Source: an uncultured Oscillospiraceae bacterium (GTDB taxonomy: Bacteria; Bacillota; Clostridia; Oscillospirales; Oscillospiraceae). From it: a stretch of DNA of 45,809 nucleotides. The position numbers and the translations under genes are program-made. Where the stretch lies: contig CALWXF010000017.1 in the NCBI GenBank assembly GCA_944385445.1, positions 1 through 45,809 of the forward strand, in the 5' to 3' direction. Below the pieces are notes generated by a model. It worked only from the letters and a program-made list of their open reading frames with translations, did no database searches and was not told the DNA's origin. This document shows positions 41,519 through 45,809 of this stretch, piece by piece (the first letter of the stretch is position 1; each line of letters starts with the position of its first letter).

Positions 41519-41553
41519 GCCGTCCGGCAAAGGAGTCCCCTTTGCCGGACGGC
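41519..41553 (-). terminator. Hairpin downstream of ilvA
   Basis: A perfect 15-bp stem (41519-41533 with 41539-41553) with a 5-base loop lies 9 bases after the ilvA stop. On the minus strand no T-run follows, so it may instead protect the mRNA end. The stretch 41328-41518 shows nothing else recognisable. Confidence 0.6.
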
Positions 41554-41562
41554 AATTGGAAC

Positions 41563-42783
41563 TTATTCGTACACGCAGGAGGTGGCCACTTCGCTCACCT
41601 GATAACCTGCCTTGGCCAGGGAGGACAACATCTCCTCCTTGTGCTGGTGGCCAAAGGCCTCCAAAGTCACCTTCAGCTCCACCCCGGCCTGACGGTTGAT
41701 GTTGACAAACTGGTTGTGGTCCAGCTTGATGATGTTGCCGTTTTCTCGGGCCACCAGCTCCGCCACACGGAGCAGCTCGCCGGGCCGGTCGGGCAGCTGC
41801 ACCGAGAAGGTAAAGATGCGGCCCCGGTTGATGAGCCCATGCTGCACCAGAGAGGAGATGGTGATCACGTCCATATTGCCCCCGGAGAGCACCGACACCA
41901 CATTCTTGCCCTTGCACTCCAGGTGGCGCAGGGCGGCGATGGTGAGCAGGCCCGCATTTTCCACCACCATTTTGTGCTTCTCCATCACATCCAGGAAGGC
42001 GTCCACCAGCTCTCCATCTCCGATGGTTAGGATGTCGTCCACGTTCTTCTGAATGTAGGGGAACACCAGGTCGCCGGGGGTCTTCACCGCCACGCCGTCG
42101 GCAATGGTATTCACGGCGGACAGCGTGACCACATGTCCGGCCTCCAGGCTGGCCTTCATGGACGCCGCACCTGTGGGCTCCACGCCGATGACCTGCACCG
42201 AGGGGTTGAGCAGCTTGGCCAGAGTGGCCACGCCAGCGGCCAGCCCGCCGCCGCCGATGGGCACCAGAATCACATCCACATCCGGCAGATCCTTGAAAAT
42301 CTCATAGGCAATGGTGCCCTGGCCCGTGGACACAGTGAGGTCGTTGAAGGGGTGTACATAGGTGTACCCCTCCTCCTGGCTCATCAGGGCCGCCATGGAC
42401 GCTGCATCATCAAAGGTCTCGCCGTGCAAAATAACACGGGCCCCGTAGTCCTTGGTGTTGTTGACCTTCACCAGCGGGGTGGTGGTGGGCATGATGATGG
42501 TGGCGGGAATGCCGGCGGCCTGGGCCGCATAGGCCACGCCCTGGGCGTGGTTGCCCGCCGAGGCGGTAATGAGCCCCCGCTCCTTCTCCTCCTGGGTGAG
42601 AGTGGAGCACTTAAAGTAAGCGCCCCGGATTTTGTAGGCCCCGGTCACCTGCATGTTCTCCGGCTTGATGTAGACATGGTTGCCGGTGGACTTGGAGAAG
42701 AAGGTGCTGTAAATCAGGTCCGTGGGGTGGAGCACACCTTCCAGAACCTTTCTGGCCTGTTTGAAATTTTCTAGGGTCATCAT
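41563..42783 (-). CDS. ilvA: Threonine ammonia-lyase with C-terminal ACT domain
   Basis: A 406-residue PLP enzyme that deaminates threonine to 2-oxobutyrate. The PLP lysine is K51 in TGAYKIRGA; SAGNHAQG (75-82) and the GGGGLAAG phosphate loop follow. Residues 330-405 form an ACT-type regulatory domain. The length is that of the shorter clostridial/catabolic form rather than the 514-residue E. coli IlvA. CAGGTG precedes two adjacent ATG codons. Promoter at 42820-42848. The gene may serve isoleucine synthesis or threonine fermentation; no other ilv genes adjoin. Confidence 0.94.
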   Translation of the reverse strand: MMTLENFKQARKVLEGVLHPTDLIYSTFFSKSTGNHVYIKPENMQVTGAYKIRGAYFKCSTLTQEEKERGLITASAGNHAQGVAYAAQAAGIPATIIMPTTTPLVKVNNTKDYGARVILHGETFDDAASMAALMSQEEGYTYVHPFNDLTVSTGQGTIAYEIFKDLPDVDVILVPIGGGGLAAGVATLAKLLNPSVQVIGVEPTGAASMKASLEAGHVVTLSAVNTIADGVAVKTPGDLVFPYIQKNVDDILTIGDGELVDAFLDVMEKHKMVVENAGLLTIAALRHLECKGKNVVSVLSGGNMDVITISSLVQHGLINRGRIFTFSVQLPDRPGELLRVAELVARENGNIIKLDHNQFVNINRQAGVELKVTLEAFGHQHKEEMLSSLAKAGYQVSEVATSCVYE

Positions 42784-42819
42784 GGCTGTACACCTGCCTG
42801 TTTTATGGTCTAGAGTTTC

Positions 42820-42848
42820 ATTCTACCCCACAAAATAGGGAAAGTCAA
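42820..42848 (-). promoter_or_regulatory. Promoter of ilvA
   Basis: On the minus strand TTGACT (42843-42848) and TAGAAT (42820-42825) are 17 bases apart, about 37 bases before the start. Confidence 0.8.
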
Positions 42849-42872
42849 TGCCTTGCCCCGGGCCTCATTTTC

Positions 42873-42901
42873 TTGACACCCCCACTTTAGTGCGTTACAA
42901 T
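42873..42901 (+). promoter_or_regulatory. Promoter of the xpaC-telA unit
   Basis: A perfect TTGACA (42873-42878) and TACAAT (42896-42901) are 17 bases apart, about 38 bases before the first start codon. Confidence 0.85.
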
Positions 42902-42939
42902 AAAGCAAATATCCATGCTGGAAGAAAGGAGCGTGCGCT

Positions 42940-43635
42940 GTGGCTTTCGTTCGCAAAAAAAGCGTCCTCCCCATTTATCTGGTGGGAGGCACCTGGCTGG
43001 TGTGGTCTCTGGCCGCCCCTCTGTATAAACCCACCCACTATATTATGGCCGGTCTGGCCTCTGCAGTGGTGTACTATCTGGGCAAGATCATCCTCCCCGA
43101 CCGAGGCTATGAAATCGACGACCTGGAAGAGGACGACAACGAGTCTGAGCCTCAACCCCAGAAGCCCCAGGCCGAGCCCGTCTCCCCTGAGGTCCAGCAG
43201 CTGCTCCAAGAGCGGGACCGGGCCCTATCCGAGATGCGCCGCCTCAACGACGCCATCCAAGACCCGACCCTCTCCCAGCAGATCGACCGACTGGAGCACA
43301 CCACCCAGAAGATCATGGACGCCGTGGTCAAGAGCCCGGACAAGCTGCCCCAGATCCGCCGATTCCTCAACTACTACCTCCCCACCACCCTGAAGCTGCT
43401 CAACGCCTATGACCGCATGGACGCCACCGGGGTGGAGGGAGCCAACATCGACGGCACCAAGGGTCGCATTGAGGACATCATGTCCACCATCTGCACCGCC
43501 TTTGACCGCCAACTGGACGCCCTGTATGGCCAGGAGGCCATGGACATCAGCACCGACATTGACGTACTGGAACAGATGCTGGCCCGGGAAGGCCTGGGCT
43601 CCATGAATCTGTCCACCGACGACATTCAAAAATGA
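42940..43635 (+). CDS. xpaC: XpaC-like membrane protein (5-bromo-4-chloroindolyl phosphate hydrolysis family)
   Basis: A 231-residue protein with two membrane helices near the N-terminus (about 9-27 and 32-51), an acidic proline-rich linker (60-85) and a helical C-terminal domain ending in YGQEAMDISTDIDVLEQML. This matches the XpaC family, which almost always precedes telA-like genes. The start is a GTG at 42940 with AAAGGAG at 8 bases. It leads an operon with telA; the family's name reflects an early phenotype, and the biochemical role is unsettled. Confidence 0.85.
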   Translation: MAFVRKKSVLPIYLVGGTWLVWSLAAPLYKPTHYIMAGLASAVVYYLGKIILPDRGYEIDDLEEDDNESEPQPQKPQAEPVSPEVQQLLQERDRALSEMRRLNDAIQDPTLSQQIDRLEHTTQKIMDAVVKSPDKLPQIRRFLNYYLPTTLKLLNAYDRMDATGVEGANIDGTKGRIEDIMSTICTAFDRQLDALYGQEAMDISTDIDVLEQMLAREGLGSMNLSTDDIQK

Positions 43636-43654
43636 CCCGTAGGAGGAATGTACC

Positions 43655-44788
43655 ATGAATGACAATCAGGATTTCACCCCCACTCTCACCTTGAATCCCA
43701 CTCTGGACACCTCTGCCCCCGCTGCGCCTGTGGCGCCCACTCCTGCCCCCCAGGAGGCCGTGGCTGAGATTCAGCTCTCCCCCCAGGAGCAGCAGATGGT
43801 GGAGGATTTCGCCCAGAAAATCGACCTCACCGACACCGCCATGGTGCTTCAATACGGCGCTGCCGCCCAGAAGAACATCGCTGACTTCTCGGAAAATGCC
43901 CTGAACAACGTGCGCACCAAGGACCTGGGCCAGGTGGGGCAGGCCCTGTCCTCCCTGGTGGTGGAGCTGAAAACCTTTGGTGAGGAGGAGAAAAGCGGCA
44001 TCTTCGGCTTCTTCCAGAAGAAGAAAAAGGAGGCCATGGCCCTGAAGGCCAGCTACGACAAGGCCGAGGCCAATGTGGATAAAATCGTGGCGGTGCTGGA
44101 GAACCACCAGCTGACCCTGATGAAGGACATCGCCATGCTGGACCAGATGTACGATCTGAACACCAAATATTATAAGGAGCTGACCATGTATATCCTGGCG
44201 GGCAAGAAGGCCCTGGACAAGGCCCGCAGCGAGACCCTGGCCCAGCTCCAGCAGACCGCCACCCAGACCAAAACCCAGGAGGCGGCCCAGAAGTACAACG
44301 ACTACGCCAACCTGTGCAACCGCTTTGAAAAGAAGCTCCACGACCTGGAACTGACCCGCATGGTGTCCATCCAGATGGGCCCCCAGACCCGGATGATTCA
44401 GAACAACGACGCCTTGATGCTGGAGAAGATTCAGTCCTCTCTGGTCAACACCATTCCTCTTTGGAAGAGCCAGATGGTGCTGGCCTTAGGGTTAGAGCAC
44501 TCCCGTCAGGCCGCCGCAGCCCAGAGCGCTGTGTCGGATATGACCAACCAGCTGCTGCAAAAGAATGCAGAGATGCTCCACATGGGCACCGTGGAGGCCG
44601 CCCGGGAGTCCGAGCGGGGCATTGTGGACCTGGAGACCCTTCAACACACCAACCAGCAGCTCATCGCCACCCTGGACGAGGTCATGGACATCCAGACCCA
44701 GGGCGCACAGAAGCGCCGGGAGGCAGAGGCGGAGCTTCAGCGCATCGAGGGCGAGCTGAAGCAGAAGCTGCTGGAGCTGCGGGGCTGA
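43655..44788 (+). CDS. telA: TelA/KlaA-like toxic anion resistance protein
   Basis: A 377-residue cytoplasmic, mostly helical protein of the TelA family, associated with tellurite and cell-envelope stress resistance in Firmicutes. The N-terminal 40 residues are Pro/Ala-rich and probably flexible; the rest has long coiled-coil stretches and the family motif MVLALGLEHSRQAAAAQ (near 272-288). AGGAGG lies 8 bases before the ATG. It follows xpaC by 19 bases, the conserved pairing. A direct detoxifying role is not implied by the sequence. Confidence 0.92.
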   Translation: MNDNQDFTPTLTLNPTLDTSAPAAPVAPTPAPQEAVAEIQLSPQEQQMVEDFAQKIDLTDTAMVLQYGAAAQKNIADFSENALNNVRTKDLGQVGQALSSLVVELKTFGEEEKSGIFGFFQKKKKEAMALKASYDKAEANVDKIVAVLENHQLTLMKDIAMLDQMYDLNTKYYKELTMYILAGKKALDKARSETLAQLQQTATQTKTQEAAQKYNDYANLCNRFEKKLHDLELTRMVSIQMGPQTRMIQNNDALMLEKIQSSLVNTIPLWKSQMVLALGLEHSRQAAAAQSAVSDMTNQLLQKNAEMLHMGTVEAARESERGIVDLETLQHTNQQLIATLDEVMDIQTQGAQKRREAEAELQRIEGELKQKLLELRG

Positions 44789-44806
44789 TCCCCGGGGTGA
44801 GCTCCT

Positions 44807-45325
44807 ATGAAACTATTCAAACGAACCGGCGTGGCCGTTCTGCTCACCGCCATGATGATCATCCTGGCGGTGGGAATCGGACTGGCCCGCCGACCAGGCA
44901 GCGGCGGACACGTTGCCACCTCCCAAGATGCCCCGTGGTTCGTCTCGGACCAGGCGGAAGTCCTCACCTCCTCCTGCATCAAGCAGTTGGAGAGCAATAA
45001 CCGCTCTCTGGACAGCTCCATGGGGGTAGTCATCGGCTTTCTGACCTGCAACTACGGAAAAGACGACCTGGACAACTACGCCATGGAACAGGCAGAACAG
45101 ATGGGTCTGGGCGCCAACGACTTCATGGTGGTGCTGGACATCTCGGGGGAGAACTACTGGCTCATTCAGGGCAGCAGTCTCATGGACGTGTTCACCGACG
45201 ATGACTGTGCCGCCTATGCCTACGAGTATATGGAAAAGTCCTTTGCCAAGGGGGACTACACCCAGGCCCTGCTCTCCCTCTCCGACGCTTTGACCCAGTG
45301 GTATCAGACCCACTACCTGGCCTGA
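44807..45325 (+). CDS. Secreted or membrane-anchored TPM-domain protein
   Basis: A 172-residue protein with one N-terminal membrane helix (about 7-27) and a TPM-type domain outside (WFVSDQAEVLTSSC..., LDSSMGVVIGFL, DDLDNYAMEQAEQMGLGANDFMVVLDIS). The TPM family is found in cell-envelope maintenance and photosystem repair proteins, often as a phosphatase-like fold. A weak GGGGTGAGC site precedes the ATG, 18 bases after telA. The usual C-terminal Gly-rich anchor is missing here but appears as the separate next gene. Confidence 0.82.
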   Translation: MKLFKRTGVAVLLTAMMIILAVGIGLARRPGSGGHVATSQDAPWFVSDQAEVLTSSCIKQLESNNRSLDSSMGVVIGFLTCNYGKDDLDNYAMEQAEQMGLGANDFMVVLDISGENYWLIQGSSLMDVFTDDDCAAYAYEYMEKSFAKGDYTQALLSLSDALTQWYQTHYLA

Positions 45326-45338
45326 CTTGGGAGGAACT

Positions 45339-45725
45339 ATGGATATTCTGATGATTTTCCTGTTGGTAGTTGTGGTGCTCTCCCTGATGGAGGGCTCCCG
45401 GTACCGTCGGTATCGGGGCGGCTACTACGGCCCCAACTACACATATCGCCCCTTCTGGATGTTCCCCCCTCGCCCCCACCACCATCATCACCACCACCCT
45501 CACCCGCCCATGGGCGGGCGTCCTATGGGGGGACGGCCTGGGCATGGCCCCACCACCTCCTTCCGTGGTCCCCGTCCTGGCGGCGGGTTCGGCGGCGGAC
45601 GACCCAACCGCCCCGGCAGCTTCGGAGGCGGTCGCTCCTTCGGGGGCGGCGGGCGTTCGTTTGGCGGTGGCCGCTCCTTTGGCGGCGGTGGCCGAGGAGG
45701 TCCCCGGGGCGGCGGACGGCGCTGA
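45339..45725 (+). CDS. Small membrane protein with His-rich and Gly/Arg-rich low-complexity tail
   Basis: A 128-residue protein: one membrane helix (about 2-18), a Tyr/Arg-rich juxtamembrane segment, a run of histidines and prolines (about 47-60), and a tail of repeated SFGGG and GGR units. Tails of this kind end many TPM-domain membrane proteins. It is 13 bases after the TPM-domain gene and starts with GGGAGG upstream. The two may be one protein split in two genes. Low complexity makes homology searches unreliable. Metal binding by the His run is possible but inferred. Confidence 0.65.
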   Translation: MDILMIFLLVVVVLSLMEGSRYRRYRGGYYGPNYTYRPFWMFPPRPHHHHHHHPHPPMGGRPMGGRPGHGPTTSFRGPRPGGGFGGGRPNRPGSFGGGRSFGGGGRSFGGGRSFGGGGRGGPRGGGRR

Positions 45726-45787
45726 CCCTTCCGGGCCTGTTGCAAAATACGTAGATTGCCTAACTCCCCACCAGAGACAATCCCCCA

Positions 45788-45802
45788 GTCACCTACGGTG
45801 AC
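45788..45802 (+). other. Small hairpin near the window end
   Basis: GTCACC and GGTGAC form a 6-bp hairpin with a 3-base loop. The rest of 45726-45809 shows nothing recognisable, and the window ends here. Confidence 0.3.
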
Positions 45803-45809
45803 AGCCCCC

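Overview
The window reads as chromosome of a GC-rich, anaerobic, spore-forming clostridial bacterium, most like gut Oscillospiraceae (the Flavonifractor/Pseudoflavonifractor type). The reasons are the spoIIAA-spoIIAB-sigF sporulation operon, T-box control of valS, a CIRCE site, AGGAGG-type ribosome sites, sigma-A promoters with 17-base spacers, and a selenium-type xanthine dehydrogenase. The species cannot be fixed from sequence alone. No tRNA, rRNA, CRISPR array, prophage or intact insertion sequence was seen.

Region 1 (about 170-18800) is the most interesting part: a purine-catabolism island. The minus strand carries an M20 amidohydrolase, a hydantoinase-family cyclic amidohydrolase (hyuA), pyrI and pyrB. 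The plus strand carries an NCS1 permease with a 60-residue membrane protein. A divergent YheO-type regulator follows, then ssnA-ygfK and, from a second promoter, ygeX-ygeY-ygeW-arcC-ridA and the molybdenum hydroxylase. This matches the gene set linked to anaerobic uric acid and purine breakdown in gut bacteria. A plausible logic is uptake and hydroxylation (permease, XDH, YgfK), deamination and ring opening (SsnA, HyuA, M20/YgeY hydrolases), carbamoyl transfer to phosphate with ATP recovery (YgeW, ArcC), and cleavage of 2,3-diaminopropionate to pyruvate and ammonia (YgeX, helped by RidA). The YgfK here lacks the central FAD/NAD(P)H domain of its E. coli relative, and no FAD subunit for the XDH is present.

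Region 2 (18900-31700) is mostly housekeeping: dacF, murC, cca, an ECF sigma/anti-sigma pair, mreB, rlmH, a WalJ-type hydrolase, murA and htpG (under CIRCE). Two copies of a roughly 168-base structured repeat lie directly behind mreB and rlmH, and their differences are mostly compensatory. A promoter-to-terminator unit of about 375 bases with no convincing gene lies between them and may be a non-coding RNA.

Region 3 (31700-45809) holds a PstS-like lipoprotein with a large extra C-terminal domain, T-box-valS, the spoIIA operon, a polyprenyl-type glycosyltransferase, an unknown coiled-coil protein, recR, rpe, ilvA, and a four-gene envelope/stress set (xpaC-like, telA-like, TPM-domain protein, His/Gly-rich protein) running to the window edge.
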